This document shows, one piece after another, positions 8,977-17,363 of a stretch of 64,000 nt of DNA. The position numbers were made by a program, and so were the translations under genes. Where the stretch lies: NCBI GenBank assembly GCA_024693775.1, contig JAILKL010000076.1, positions 1 to 64,000 of the forward strand, in the 5' to 3' direction. Each line of letters opens with the position of its first letter. The stretch's first letter is position 1. The notes under the pieces are model-generated. The model saw only the letters and a list, made by a program, of their open reading frames with translations, did not search any database and was not told where the DNA came from. Origin of the DNA: Pseudobutyrivibrio sp. (GTDB taxonomy: Bacteria; Bacillota; Clostridia; Lachnospirales; Lachnospiraceae).

Positions 8977-9674
8977 TAATTCTCTTTAATCCTTTTTTCC
9001 ATTAGGCATTTAGCGAACTCGAAATCGATAGGATAATCAATATCGATGGAGTCCTCTCTCTTCATTACATATGCAACTGTGTTGTCGCAATAGTATGTTC
9101 TCTTGTTCTTTAATAAATCATAATCAAGAATATAAATAGCGCCATTTGGAACGATATAAGTCTCATTATTCTGGCGATTTGTCATGGTAATGCCCTGACC
9201 AAATCCGGCGTTGTGAACACGACCATTTTCGTCTAAGCTATGATACCAGCTAGCTGGCACCTCTGCCTCGGCAAATGAAATAAGTGTAGTGGCCTCGTCC
9301 TTTTTGAACTGGGCGATAGCCTCGTCAATGTGATGCTCGTTTCTAAGTGGAACTGTAGGTAGAAGCACCATGAACTTCTCAAGCTTTTCACCTGTCTCGT
9401 TCATGACGAACTCTGTGGCGTGAAGATATACATCAATGGCTGATGCTGTATCGCTGGAAAGCTCTGCAGGTCTCATAAATGGAACCTCGGCGCCATATTC
9501 CTTTGCCACCTTTGCGATAGCCTCATCATCTGTAGTGACGATGACTCTATCTACCCCCTCTGCCTTTTGCGCAGCCTCAATAGTCCACGCAATAAGAGGT
9601 TTTCCACATATTTCTTTTATATTTTTTCCTGGGACACCTTTGCTGCCCCCTCTAGCAGGAATAAATGCAATCAT
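8976..9674 (-). CDS. legF: CMP-nonulosonate (legionaminate-type) cytidylyltransferase
   Basis: It begins IAFIPARGGSKGVPGKNI, the CTP-binding signature of the NeuA/LegF/PseF family (residues 3-20). LLPTVPLRN and the TxxD-rich VTTDDEAIA stretch are also present. At 232 residues it is the single-domain form without the phosphatase/esterase extension of some NeuA proteins. The reaction is CTP plus a nonulosonic acid giving the CMP-sugar for glycosyltransferases. Legionaminate rather than sialate or pseudaminate is inferred from legB and legC upstream. Its start is separated from the end of legI by a 264-bp gap filled with a long hairpin. Confidence 0.85.
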   Translation of the reverse strand: MIAFIPARGGSKGVPGKNIKEICGKPLIAWTIEAAQKAEGVDRVIVTTDDEAIAKVAKEYGAEVPFMRPAELSSDTASAIDVYLHATEFVMNETGEKLEKFMVLLPTVPLRNEHHIDEAIAQFKKDEATTLISFAEAEVPASWYHSLDENGRVHNAGFGQGITMTNRQNNETYIVPNGAIYILDYDLLKNKRTYYCDNTVAYVMKREDSIDIDYPIDFEFAKCLMEKRIKEN

Positions 9675-9701
9675 AATTTCTCTTTTCTATTCTTTTCGGA
9701 C

Positions 9702-9843
9702 GTAAGTTGCACTTGAGTTGCTGATATCTGATTACGGTAACAAAAATATCATTCTACTTTTCATATCGCTACGCTATATTCATGAAAAGTAGAAGATATA
9801 TTTTGTTACCTATCAGATATATTTATGACTTTGAGCAACTTAC
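9702..9843. repeat. 142-nt multi-stem inverted repeat between legI and legF
   Basis: Four nested helices pair across a short central loop. GTAAGTTGC (9702-9710) pairs with 9835-9843, ATATCTGAT (9724-9732) with 9812-9820, GGTAACAAAA (9736-9745) with 9801-9810, and a perfect 13-bp helix TTCTACTTTTCAT (9752-9764) with 9782-9794. Together that is about 41 bp of pairing separated by small internal loops. It is not a plain terminator, because no T-run follows on the transcribed minus strand and legF continues the operon. The rest of the 9675-9938 gap shows no gene. Confidence 0.85.
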
Positions 9844-9938
9844 TCTAAAATTATTGAAAATTGCTGATGTCTACGGTTTTTAACATTATAAACTACCGAA
9901 GATTTTTAAATTCTAAAGAAATCTAAAATTTCTACGGC

Positions 9939-10988
9939 TTAGAAGTCACCCCACTGGAAGAGCTCGTCGGCTTCGATGTCGCGCTTGAGCTCCTTGCCGA
10001 TAAGCATCTCGTAGAATTTAGGTGAGATGGCTGTACCTGGGCGCTTGTAGTCTAGGTCGGCCTCTGTAAGGATGTGGCCCTTCTTGAGGTCGCAAGCTGC
10101 TACGATTGAGCGCTTGTACTCGCCACGCTGGTGAGCGTCTTCGTTTACAACCTTGCGGTAGCTGCCCATCATCTTGTGACCCTGCTCTGCTGCGTCGCAG
10201 ATGATCTTCATTTCCTCTGGGTTTGCTGAGATTTTGTGATCCCAACCCTTCATGTTCTTATCCATTGTAAAGTGCTTCTCGATGATGCACACGTTCTTTG
10301 CGATTGACATGATTGGTGCAACTGTACCAAATGTGTGATCTGAGTAACCTGTTGGGTAACCAAATGCCATGCGGTACATGTCGATGTTGTTGAGGTTTAC
10401 CTGCTCGTCTGCTGGTGGGTAGATTGATACGCAGTGAAGTACGCAGATTTCCTTGCATCCACCTGCCTCAATGGCTGCGATAGCGTTGCATACATCATCC
10501 ATACCTGTAAGACCAGTAGAGATAACAACTGGAACACCCTTGCTACCGATGTACTTAAGGAATGGTACGTTTTCAACGTCCATAGATGCTACCTTGATGA
10601 AAGGTACGTGAAGCTCGTCAACAAGAAGGTCTACGCCAGCCTTGTCGAATGGTGTAGATGCGAAGTCGATATCGAGCTCGTCGCAATATTCCTTTAACTC
10701 GATGTGCTGCTCGCGTGAAAGGGCATATGCCTCTACGATTGACTCGAGTGTGTAGTCTGTTCTGTTTCTATAATCGTCGCCAAGGAAATAATTATCCTCG
10801 TAGTTCTTCTTTGAGAAGATGTTTGTCTTTGTGAATGACTGAAGCTTTACGCAATCTGCGCCGCACTCCTTAGCTGTCTTGATCATTGTCTTTGCAAGCT
10901 CCATATCACCATTGTGATTGGCGCCTAACTCTGCGATAACATATGGCTTTTTGTTGCCTGCTACCATGTCCTGATAATTAAATCTCAT
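9939..10988 (-). CDS. legI: Legionaminate/N-acetylneuraminate synthase family (NeuB/LegI)
   Basis: The TIM-barrel N-terminal domain (about 15-260) carries IAELGANHNGDMELAK, VKLQSFT, DFASTPFD, ISTGLTGMDDV and YSDHTFG, all NeuB hallmarks. The C-terminal SAF antifreeze-like domain (about 285-345) includes RRSIVAACDLKKGH-like residues and ADELFQWGDF. It condenses phosphoenolpyruvate with a six-carbon diacetamido sugar to give a nonulosonic acid. The 349-residue length is usual. The start overlaps the upstream GT2 gene's end by 11 nt. The NeuB, LegI and PseI forms are hard to separate by eye; legionaminate is chosen from the neighbouring genes. Confidence 0.85.
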   Translation of the reverse strand: MRFNYQDMVAGNKKPYVIAELGANHNGDMELAKTMIKTAKECGADCVKLQSFTKTNIFSKKNYEDNYFLGDDYRNRTDYTLESIVEAYALSREQHIELKEYCDELDIDFASTPFDKAGVDLLVDELHVPFIKVASMDVENVPFLKYIGSKGVPVVISTGLTGMDDVCNAIAAIEAGGCKEICVLHCVSIYPPADEQVNLNNIDMYRMAFGYPTGYSDHTFGTVAPIMSIAKNVCIIEKHFTMDKNMKGWDHKISANPEEMKIICDAAEQGHKMMGSYRKVVNEDAHQRGEYKRSIVAACDLKKGHILTEADLDYKRPGTAISPKFYEMLIGKELKRDIEADELFQWGDF

Positions 10989-11841
10989 AGGAATCCTCCA
11001 TAATAATGTTGCTCCACCAGTAGCCTTTATGGCTCTGGGATGTATCTATTTTGTTAATATCCAATGCTTTTAAATCATCATAAAGATGACCGAAGTATGG
11101 ATAACGTTTGGCTAAATTTTTGTAGTGGGTAAGCTTTACCGAATATTCCTGCTGAACATCGTGGGTGGTGCCTACCTGATTGTTTTCGTGGATGCGATAA
11201 ATGGTGGCTGCGCCTGTGACCAAGTGGCCGGCTCCCACATCCATGAGTAATCTGGTGTAAAAATACCAGTCGAACACTGGGCAGTCTCCCTCCGAAAGGC
11301 TATCGATAAATGCATCATCAATCAGGTTTAGATTGATGGCTGCGATGGACATGCCGATGAAGTTTGACTGGGAAATGATTCTGGCGGAATCTACCACCTC
11401 GGGCATATCCTCCAGGACAGTTTCACCTGTGTCCGTAACTAATTCATTATAGTAGAAAGCATATGTTTTGTCTATTTCATAGGTCTTTCTGTATCTGTCC
11501 ACACGGGTGGATGCAAAGGTGTCATCTGCATCGGAAACTATGAGCAGGTCATAGCCCATTTCCTTTGCTGCGCGAATCATATTTATGCGGGTGGATGCAA
11601 TGCTGCAGTGCATTGGCTCCAAATCTACAAAGCGTATCTGGCCTGAAATGGATGGGGCAATATCTGCAATCGCGCCGTTTTCATTTAGCACGCCGGCTGA
11701 TATTAGCTCATCCTTTTTATAATTGTCATTGACTATCAACAGGTCGAAATCTTTGTCGGTCTGGTTATCCACAGATTTCAGTAAATCTGGGAGGAAATCC
11801 ACCGCCTGTTTGTAGATAACTGTGCCTAAACAAATTTTCAT
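10978..11841 (-). CDS. GT2-like glycosyltransferase
   Basis: The first 110 residues give a GT-A nucleotide-sugar binding domain: MKICLGTVIYKQAVDFLPDLL, LLIVNDNYKK, and LLIVSDADDTF as the metal-binding DxD-type site. There is no membrane segment, so it should act in the cytoplasm on a lipid-linked or protein acceptor. At 287 residues it has a short C-terminal region. The gene lies between the MaoC/ACP pair and legI, overlapping the latter, so it is probably part of the nonulosonate transfer or chain-assembly set. Donor and acceptor are not predictable. Confidence 0.8.
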   Translation of the reverse strand: MKICLGTVIYKQAVDFLPDLLKSVDNQTDKDFDLLIVNDNYKKDELISAGVLNENGAIADIAPSISGQIRFVDLEPMHCSIASTRINMIRAAKEMGYDLLIVSDADDTFASTRVDRYRKTYEIDKTYAFYYNELVTDTGETVLEDMPEVVDSARIISQSNFIGMSIAAINLNLIDDAFIDSLSEGDCPVFDWYFYTRLLMDVGAGHLVTGAATIYRIHENNQVGTTHDVQQEYSVKLTHYKNLAKRYPYFGHLYDDLKALDINKIDTSQSHKGYWWSNIIMEDSYEI

Positions 11842-11851
11842 TTGATTACCA

Positions 11852-12265
11852 CTATACTACGAGGATTTCCATTTTTCCTCGAAGCACCTTTTTTCCATTT
11901 TGATTTGTAATAGTGACCTTTAATGTTAAACGCTGAACGCTGTCGATCAGCTCAACAATCTCGCCCTTTACTGTAAGAGCGTCGCCGATGTACACAGGGG
12001 ACGCAAACTTTGTTTCCACCTGCTGAATGAGGCTGCGCTCGCCAGGAATGTACACTCCTGCCAATGTAGAAAGAAAGCTTGCTGTTAACATACCATAAGC
12101 CACCCTACCCGGGTGGCCTTTGGATTCAGCAAACTTTTCGTCGTTATGAAGGGGATTGACATCGCCAGTGATGCCCTTAAATGCATCCAACATTTCTGCT
12201 GTGATGGTCACATCAAAAGACTCTGTCATCCCTACTTTTAATTCGTCGAAAGTATAATTATTCAT
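11852..12265 (-). CDS. MaoC-like hot-dog dehydratase
   Basis: A single hot-dog domain of 137 residues. It has the hydratase-2 style motif around residues 25-50 (DAFKGITGDVNPLHNDEKF, with D and H of the catalytic dyad) and GRVAYGMLTASFLSTL. Relatives dehydrate 3-hydroxyacyl or hydrate enoyl thioesters on CoA or ACP. Its ATG overlaps the last base of the ACP gene stop codon, so the two are coupled. Placed within a sugar operon rather than a fatty-acid operon, the pair suggests a short acyl group, for example 3-hydroxybutyryl, being made for N-acylation of an amino sugar. That role is inference. Confidence 0.85.
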   Translation of the reverse strand: MNNYTFDELKVGMTESFDVTITAEMLDAFKGITGDVNPLHNDEKFAESKGHPGRVAYGMLTASFLSTLAGVYIPGERSLIQQVETKFASPVYIGDALTVKGEIVELIDSVQRLTLKVTITNQNGKKVLRGKMEILVV

Positions 12266-12507
12266 TACTGTACCTTTGAAAGAATAGTGTCTACCATTTC
12301 ACCAACATTTTTAAGAGACTGAATCTCCTTCATGTCGAATTTTATGTTGAATTTCTTCTCACATGCAACTACGAGGTTGATCTGCTCTAATGAATCCCAA
12401 TCCTCGATGTCATCAGCTGTTGTCTCGTCTGTGAGCTCGATGTCCTCATCATCGAAAACGTCCCAGAAAATCTCTGTTAATTCCTTGAATACTCCCTCTC
12501 TTGTCAT
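12265..12507 (-). CDS. Acyl carrier protein
   Basis: This small acidic four-helix carrier of 80 residues has the phosphopantetheine attachment site DSL in IEDWDSLEQINL (serine near residue 41). A good ribosome site (AGGAGG-like) precedes the ATG at 12507. It is not next to fatty-acid synthase genes but to a MaoC dehydratase with a 1-nt overlap, inside a nonulosonic acid locus. It is most likely dedicated to loading an acyl group onto a sugar amine or hydroxyl. Confidence 0.9.
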   Translation of the reverse strand: MTREGVFKELTEIFWDVFDDEDIELTDETTADDIEDWDSLEQINLVVACEKKFNIKFDMKEIQSLKNVGEMVDTILSKVQ

Positions 12508-12522
12508 AATATTTCCTCCTAA

Positions 12523-14208
12523 TTAATATATTCCTATTTGATTTAAAATCTCTGGCGCTGGCATTCCATCGCGTAAATGGAATAAGAAGTAAGCCAATCC
12601 GCACATGGCAAACATTAATGCAATATTCTGCACCAAAATAATGGCCAGAGCTTTTTTATTTTCTTTTTCATCTGTTCCAAGGGCTATGCACATGCACATG
12701 TAAATCGGAATCAGATATCTGTATGAAATCTGGATACGCTCGCTGCCCTCTGCTGGGGTGAAACGAACGAGGCATCCTGCGAAGATTGCAACCACACAGA
12801 CGATAAGTCCAAGTCCGATAACTACGTACTGCCATCTCTTTAATCTCTTGCCCTTGCTGAAAACAAGACCTGCGATGAGGGCCACCAGCATAACGATGAT
12901 GCAGGCCATTGGCACCTCTGCATTTAATTTTATATGACCTAGCTGACTACCGATAACATGGTGAATGTTGTACCAGAAGTCTACCTTTATACCTTCCCAG
13001 GCAAACTGAAGTGTACCGATTGGGTCTGCGAAAACATCATTCATGGTGTAGGCAGCTCGGGTTGGGTCGGTTTCGATGGTGGCATGATTGTGGCTGAGTA
13101 CGAAAAAGTCGTAAAGCATGTATGAATATTTGCCGTAGAATTTTTTGACTACCACAAGGACTCCAAGGATGAATACTCCAAGGAATGTGTACTCGTACCA
13201 TTTTTTGCTAAGGCAAACATCGGTCCACCATTTCTTTACTGGAATGGCGAAGAACCAAAGTCCAAACAGGGTGTAAACCATTTTGTTTGGAATCAGCACA
13301 ACCAGCACAATGGCTATGATGTACAGGTACCAGGCGTGGAGCTTTACCTCCGGCTGGCTGTAATGCAATACAAGTGCTAATAAAATCAGTGAAAATAGGA
13401 TGCTCATGTTGTCGTATGAGTATGAGCCGCAAAGCTGAAGTATGGTAGGGAACAGCGCGAAATTAATCAGCTGCAATTTACCAACTGGCAACAGCTTTAG
13501 GCAAAGCCATCCTACAAAAATCAGTGTAAGTGAATTCATGAAACGTCCCATGAATAACACGCTGGAGAAGCCCCAGCCAAGCCATCTGGCAATGGCGATT
13601 CCAAGACCAGAAAGCAAATATCGTCTAGCCTGAGTTGGCTTTGTGTAGCATGGAACCAGCTCCTTCATTTCGTCGTCGGTGTGGAACCAATTGCCATCGG
13701 CGATTATCTGATACTGGTAAGGGAATGTGATGTCTACATATGGAAGCTTGTAGTAATCCTCTGCTCGCATGTAGAAATATGTGGTGCCCTCAATCCAGTT
13801 TCCATAGCTACCTGGCTCGGTGACGAAGTCGTGGTCCTTTAGGCCCATGATAATGCTGGAACAGTGGTATGCACTGTAAAAATGCTGAACCTCGTCGGCA
13901 CCGGAGATTGGTGGCATTACCATCTGTGTGCAAATGCTCCAGCCAATGGCTAATATTACGAATACCCTAGGGTAATTCCATTCTTTATCTAAGATGAAGA
14001 GTCGTGCAAGATAAACCGTAAGAGCAATCATTATTATAAGAATGAGTGCAAAATACATGTTGTAATGCTTTGACATAGAGCTATTGAAAGCATTTATGAA
14101 AAAGAATACGGCTGAGAAAATAATGCCGATGGCTGACGCCACAAGGGCTGTTATTTTGATTGCTTTTTCCTTATTCATCGGGTAAAAGAAATTCTTGATT
14201 TTTTCCAA
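12523..14208 (-). CDS. DUF2142-like polytopic membrane protein
   Basis: About twelve transmembrane helices across 561 residues. The first extracytoplasmic loop (about 108-200) carries PPISGADEVQHFYSAYH, similar to the conserved P-DE-H motif of DUF2142 proteins and of GT-C glycosyltransferases, which use polyprenyl-phosphate sugars. It would add or modify sugars outside the membrane; this fits the polyprenyl-phosphate glycosyltransferase at 1932-2882 as donor maker. It lies 15 bp upstream of the ACP gene in the transcript. Confidence 0.75.
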   Translation of the reverse strand: MEKIKNFFYPMNKEKAIKITALVASAIGIIFSAVFFFINAFNSSMSKHYNMYFALILIIMIALTVYLARLFILDKEWNYPRVFVILAIGWSICTQMVMPPISGADEVQHFYSAYHCSSIIMGLKDHDFVTEPGSYGNWIEGTTYFYMRAEDYYKLPYVDITFPYQYQIIADGNWFHTDDEMKELVPCYTKPTQARRYLLSGLGIAIARWLGWGFSSVLFMGRFMNSLTLIFVGWLCLKLLPVGKLQLINFALFPTILQLCGSYSYDNMSILFSLILLALVLHYSQPEVKLHAWYLYIIAIVLVVLIPNKMVYTLFGLWFFAIPVKKWWTDVCLSKKWYEYTFLGVFILGVLVVVKKFYGKYSYMLYDFFVLSHNHATIETDPTRAAYTMNDVFADPIGTLQFAWEGIKVDFWYNIHHVIGSQLGHIKLNAEVPMACIIVMLVALIAGLVFSKGKRLKRWQYVVIGLGLIVCVVAIFAGCLVRFTPAEGSERIQISYRYLIPIYMCMCIALGTDEKENKKALAIILVQNIALMFAMCGLAYFLFHLRDGMPAPEILNQIGIY

Positions 14209-14225
14209 AACTAATCCTCTCTTAG

Positions 14226-15272
14226 CTATTTGTTAATATCACGGAAACGCTTTTCCATTTTTCCTAACTCGTCTAGCTGGCCCATATCCATCCAAGTGTT
14301 TTCGTTGATTGGGTATACGCCTACCTTTTTGCCGTCATCCTTTAGACGATTGATAATATCTGGGAAGCCGACGAATTCGCCATCCTTTATATAATCTATA
14401 ACCTCTGGCTCTACTATATAAATGCCTGTATTTGTGAAGAAGCTAAACTCAGGCTTTTCTTTCATATCCAAAATATTTCCATGCTCGCCAAATTCTACAA
14501 CGCCGTAGGCAATCTGGAAATTTCTGAGTGAGCAAACCATGGTGATCATATTGCCCTCAGCCTTGTGATGAGCATAGATTTTTGAGTAATCCTCCTCAAT
14601 GAGGATGTCGCAGTTTGTGAGGATAAAGGTCTCATCAACCTTTCCACGGAGAAGGCTAAGGCCGCCGCCTGTGCCAAGTGGAGTGTCCTCATCTACATAA
14701 TCTATGGAATATGGTTTCTCAACCTCACCAAAGTATGACTTGATCATGTTCTTCTTGTGATTTACAACAAGGAACATTTTATTAATGCCGTACTCTGCGA
14801 AGCTATCCATGATAATCTCGGCAATTGGCTTTTCTCCAATAGGGATAAGTGGCTTTGGAAGAATACGTGTATAAGGATACAAACGTGTGCCCTTTCCACC
14901 TGCCATCATGACTACTGGGCAGCTCAAATCGCTATGCTTTTTATAATGGTTCTCGCTCCAGAAGACTGTATCAACTACCACACCATTGTCATCTACAATA
15001 GGAAGTCCCTCGATGTTATGGCGACGAAGGAAATCTCTGGCATCATCCTTTTCATCAGCTGTAATGCTACGTGGCTTATAGTTTGCGATGGTGCGCACCT
15101 CGTTATTTAAATCGCCACCTGAAAGAATGAATCGGCGGACATCGCCCTCTGAAAGGGCTGCGAGCAGCTTATTGTTGTCATCGACTACAAATGCTGTTCT
15201 TCTGCCGCTGGCATCAAATGTCCTCATGGCTTGTAAAATTGAATCCTCTTCCTTTAGAAATACATTTTCCAT
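14226..15272 (-). CDS. ptmE: CBS-pair plus nucleotidyltransferase (PtmE-like)
   Basis: Residues 1-115 form two CBS motifs (AALSEGDVRRFILSG and LPIVDDNGVVVD). Residues 122-348 form a sugar nucleotidyltransferase with MMAGGKGTRLYPYTRILPKPLIPIGEKPI, LTNCDIL and TNTGIYIVEP. This architecture is that of Campylobacter PtmE, which makes GDP-glucosamine as the entry step of the legionaminic acid pathway. The gene sits directly downstream of legC, in agreement. CBS domains commonly bind adenine nucleotides, so regulation by energy state is possible but not shown. GDP versus UDP specificity cannot be read by eye. Confidence 0.82.
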   Translation of the reverse strand: MENVFLKEEDSILQAMRTFDASGRRTAFVVDDNNKLLAALSEGDVRRFILSGGDLNNEVRTIANYKPRSITADEKDDARDFLRRHNIEGLPIVDDNGVVVDTVFWSENHYKKHSDLSCPVVMMAGGKGTRLYPYTRILPKPLIPIGEKPIAEIIMDSFAEYGINKMFLVVNHKKNMIKSYFGEVEKPYSIDYVDEDTPLGTGGGLSLLRGKVDETFILTNCDILIEEDYSKIYAHHKAEGNMITMVCSLRNFQIAYGVVEFGEHGNILDMKEKPEFSFFTNTGIYIVEPEVIDYIKDGEFVGFPDIINRLKDDGKKVGVYPINENTWMDMGQLDELGKMEKRFRDINK

Positions 15273-15297
15273 AGTTTTCTCTCTGTTTTTTATTTTC

Positions 15298-15430
15298 GGT
15301 GTCGAGGGCTTTAGGTTGTGTGGCTATGTAAACTATTAATATATTTACGGATGACACGCTTTCGCTCTTGCGGTCATCCTTAAAATATATTAATAGTTCA
15401 CATAGCTGCCCTAGTTTTTGGCTCGACACC
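15298..15430. repeat. 133-nt multi-stem inverted repeat between legC and ptmE-like gene
   Basis: Nested helices are visible: GGTGTCGAG (15298-15306) with 15422-15430, GGC with GCC, GCTATG (15323-15328) with 15401-15406, a perfect 15-bp helix ACTATTAATATATTT (15332-15346) with 15383-15397, and GGATGAC (15349-15355) with 15373-15379 plus CGC/GCG. The tip loop is about 10 nt. Several internal loops are symmetrical. The rest of the 15273-15542 gap shows no gene. Its position and build resemble the hairpin between legI and legF, but the sequence is unrelated. Confidence 0.87.
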
Positions 15431-15542
15431 TGGGTTGTAATAAATTATGTTGAATATAGATACTTTAAAATATCAATATTCTAATCATTTCTAATTTTAG
15501 CAGACTATTCGTCTACCATGTTGGGTGTCCGGGGATTAGGTA

Positions 15543-16712
15543 TTATCCCTGGACCATTTTCTTAATTACATCGATTACTCTATCAACGCCCTCTGATGAG
15601 AGGTTTGTAGAGCATGGTACGTTTACTACACGTTTCCAGTACCAAGGTGCTTTTTCGAGCTCGAATGTGCGTGCACCCTCGTATGGCAACTGGTCTGAGA
15701 TGAGGCCCCAGATTGGACGTGACTGAATGTGATTTTCCTTTAACTCCTCGATGAGGCGGTCACGGCCTGTTTCATCATTTTCAAATACAACTGAATAGAA
15801 CCAGTAGTTTGAGCGGATACCTGGGCGGAAGTCCTGAACATGGATTCCGTCAACCTTATCAAGCACTTCTTTATAATGATTGTAATTTTCTGTCTTTGTC
15901 TTGATGAATGCTTCAAGCTGCTCGAGCTGTGCAAGTCCGAGGGCTGCCTGAAGGTTTGTCATTCTATAATTGTATCCGATTTCATCATGGATGAAATTAG
16001 CCTGATCTGCTTTTGCCTGTGTGGTAAGGTGCTTTGCGTGAGCGAGGAGCTCCTCATTGTTTGAAACAATCATGCCGCCACCGCCTGTGGTGATAATCTT
16101 GTTTCCGTTGAATGAATAGCAGCCCAAGTCACCGATTGTGCCGGCGAATTTGCCTGCGTATCTGCCCTCTGTATAGTAGGTTCCGAGTGCCTCTGTGGCA
16201 TCCTCGATTACCTTGATGTTGTATTTTGCGGCAATGTCCATGATGGCTTCCATGTCAGCCATGTTTCCAAATACATGAACAACGATCATTGCTTTTACAT
16301 GACGGCCTGTAGCTCTATCGATGAGCTTGCCATCTGTAAAATCGCACTCTGTTTCGCAGTACTTCAAAAGCTTTGCTGGATCCATGCAAAGGCTGTCGTC
16401 ACAATCCATGAAAACTGGCTCTGCTCCGATGTACTTTGTTGGGTTTACTGCAGCGATAAATGTAAGAGTTGGAACGATTACTGCATCCTCTCTTGTTACG
16501 CCGCTGAGCAACAAGCTGATGTGCAATGCTGAAGTACCGTTTTGGGTGCTGACTGCTGCTGGAGTATGAACATACTCTGCCATCTTCTTTTCAAAATCTG
16601 AAACGTATGGGCCTGCAGTGGATACCCACTCAGTCTCAACTGCATCAGTTACATACTTTAATTCATTTCCCTTTAAATTAGGCACTGAAAGTGCGATAAA
16701 TTCATCTGCCAT
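15543..16712 (-). CDS. legC: LegC-type sugar-nucleotide aminotransferase
   Basis: DegT/DnrJ/EryC1 fold of 389 residues. STQNGTSALHISLLLSG (about 56-72), VIEDATEALGTYY with the ring-nitrogen aspartate, and CYSFNGNKIITTGGGGM with the Schiff-base lysine (about 203) are clear. The N-terminal NLKGNELKYVTDAVETEWVSTAG matches LegC enzymes. It adds an amino group at C4 of the 4-keto-6-deoxy sugar produced by LegB. It follows legB in the operon, but a 651-bp gap with a repeat array separates them. A hairpin (GCCAAGG/CCTTGGC, 16728-16771) lies just upstream of its start. Confidence 0.9.
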   Translation of the reverse strand: MADEFIALSVPNLKGNELKYVTDAVETEWVSTAGPYVSDFEKKMAEYVHTPAAVSTQNGTSALHISLLLSGVTREDAVIVPTLTFIAAVNPTKYIGAEPVFMDCDDSLCMDPAKLLKYCETECDFTDGKLIDRATGRHVKAMIVVHVFGNMADMEAIMDIAAKYNIKVIEDATEALGTYYTEGRYAGKFAGTIGDLGCYSFNGNKIITTGGGGMIVSNNEELLAHAKHLTTQAKADQANFIHDEIGYNYRMTNLQAALGLAQLEQLEAFIKTKTENYNHYKEVLDKVDGIHVQDFRPGIRSNYWFYSVVFENDETGRDRLIEELKENHIQSRPIWGLISDQLPYEGARTFELEKAPWYWKRVVNVPCSTNLSSEGVDRVIDVIKKMVQG

Positions 16713-16727
16713 ATTTTACTCTTTTCC

Positions 16728-16771
16728 GCCAAGGGGTTTTGTGGGCTTTGATGCCTGCTTTTGTCCTTGGC
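16728..16771. repeat. Hairpin in the legC leader
   Basis: GCCAAGG (16728-16734) pairs perfectly with CCTTGGC (16765-16771). A short GGC/GCC helix (16744-16746 with 16753-16755) can stack inside. It is 16 bp from the legC start codon, so on the minus strand it would form in the mRNA just ahead of the ribosome site. It is adjacent to, but differs in sequence from, the TTTACTGTA array. Confidence 0.6.
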
Positions 16772-16796
16772 TTTTTAGATTTTTCTATTCTTATTT

Positions 16797-17196
16797 TTTA
16801 CTGTAGGAAATTCTCTGGTTTGAATTGGATTACAGTAAAAAATTTGATTTTCAATTTTTACTGTAGCCTTTTTTGAGGTTTACTACAGTAAAATTTGAGT
16901 TTTTCTTATTTTACTGTAGAGTTTTTGAGGTCGCTACAGTAAAGTTTTAGATTCTATATTTTTTACTGTAAAAATAGCTCTCTAGAGGAATCATTTTTAC
17001 AGTAAATATGCCTAGTATTCATTATTTACTGTAGTGGCTTGGAAAATCGTACAGTAAATATTTATTTTTCATTTTTTTACTGTAATCTTTTAAAAAATCC
17101 ATACAGTAAAATTTTGAAATCTCTTTTTTTACTGTAATTAGCTCTCTGGTGGAGAATTTTTACAGTAAGAATTTTCTATTCTTATTTTTTACTGTA
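16797..17196. repeat. TTTACTGTA/TACAGTAAA inverted-repeat array (7 pairs plus one orphan arm)
   Basis: Forward arms start at 16797, 16857, 16910, 16962, 17025, 17076, 17128 and 17188. Reverse arms start at 16831, 16884, 16935, 16998, 17050, 17102 and 17161 (the last ends in G). The stretch between a reverse arm and the next forward arm is always 17-18 bp and very AT-rich. The stretch inside a pair is either 16-18 or 24-27 bp. Three of the longer inner stretches share a CTCTCTGG-like core. The array fills most of the 16713-17363 gap between legB and legC. The remainder (17197-17363) shows no gene. Confidence 0.9.
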
Positions 17197-17363
17197 TTTG
17201 AATCTTTGTCTGGATATGATTCCAGCCATCTTGTTTCTATATACTTAAATCAAACACAGTGGCTTAGCCTTGCATTGTATTTTCTCTTTCAAACACTATC
17301 TATTTAAGAAAGTATTTGCATTGTACTGCTACTGGCTTCCAGCAAAAATAAGAATCAAATCTA

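Noticed and set aside
10018..10245. Open frame of 75 residues on the minus strand within legI
   Set aside because: It overlaps the NeuB-type domain in another frame and has a composition typical of shadow frames (rich in R, P and S); legI has clear motifs.
16797..17196. LexA boxes, because TACTGTA and TACAGTA resemble half-sites of the E. coli LexA box
   Set aside because: The half-sites are 16-27 bp apart instead of the 8 bp needed within a 20-bp box, Gram-positive LexA sites differ, and no SOS gene is near.
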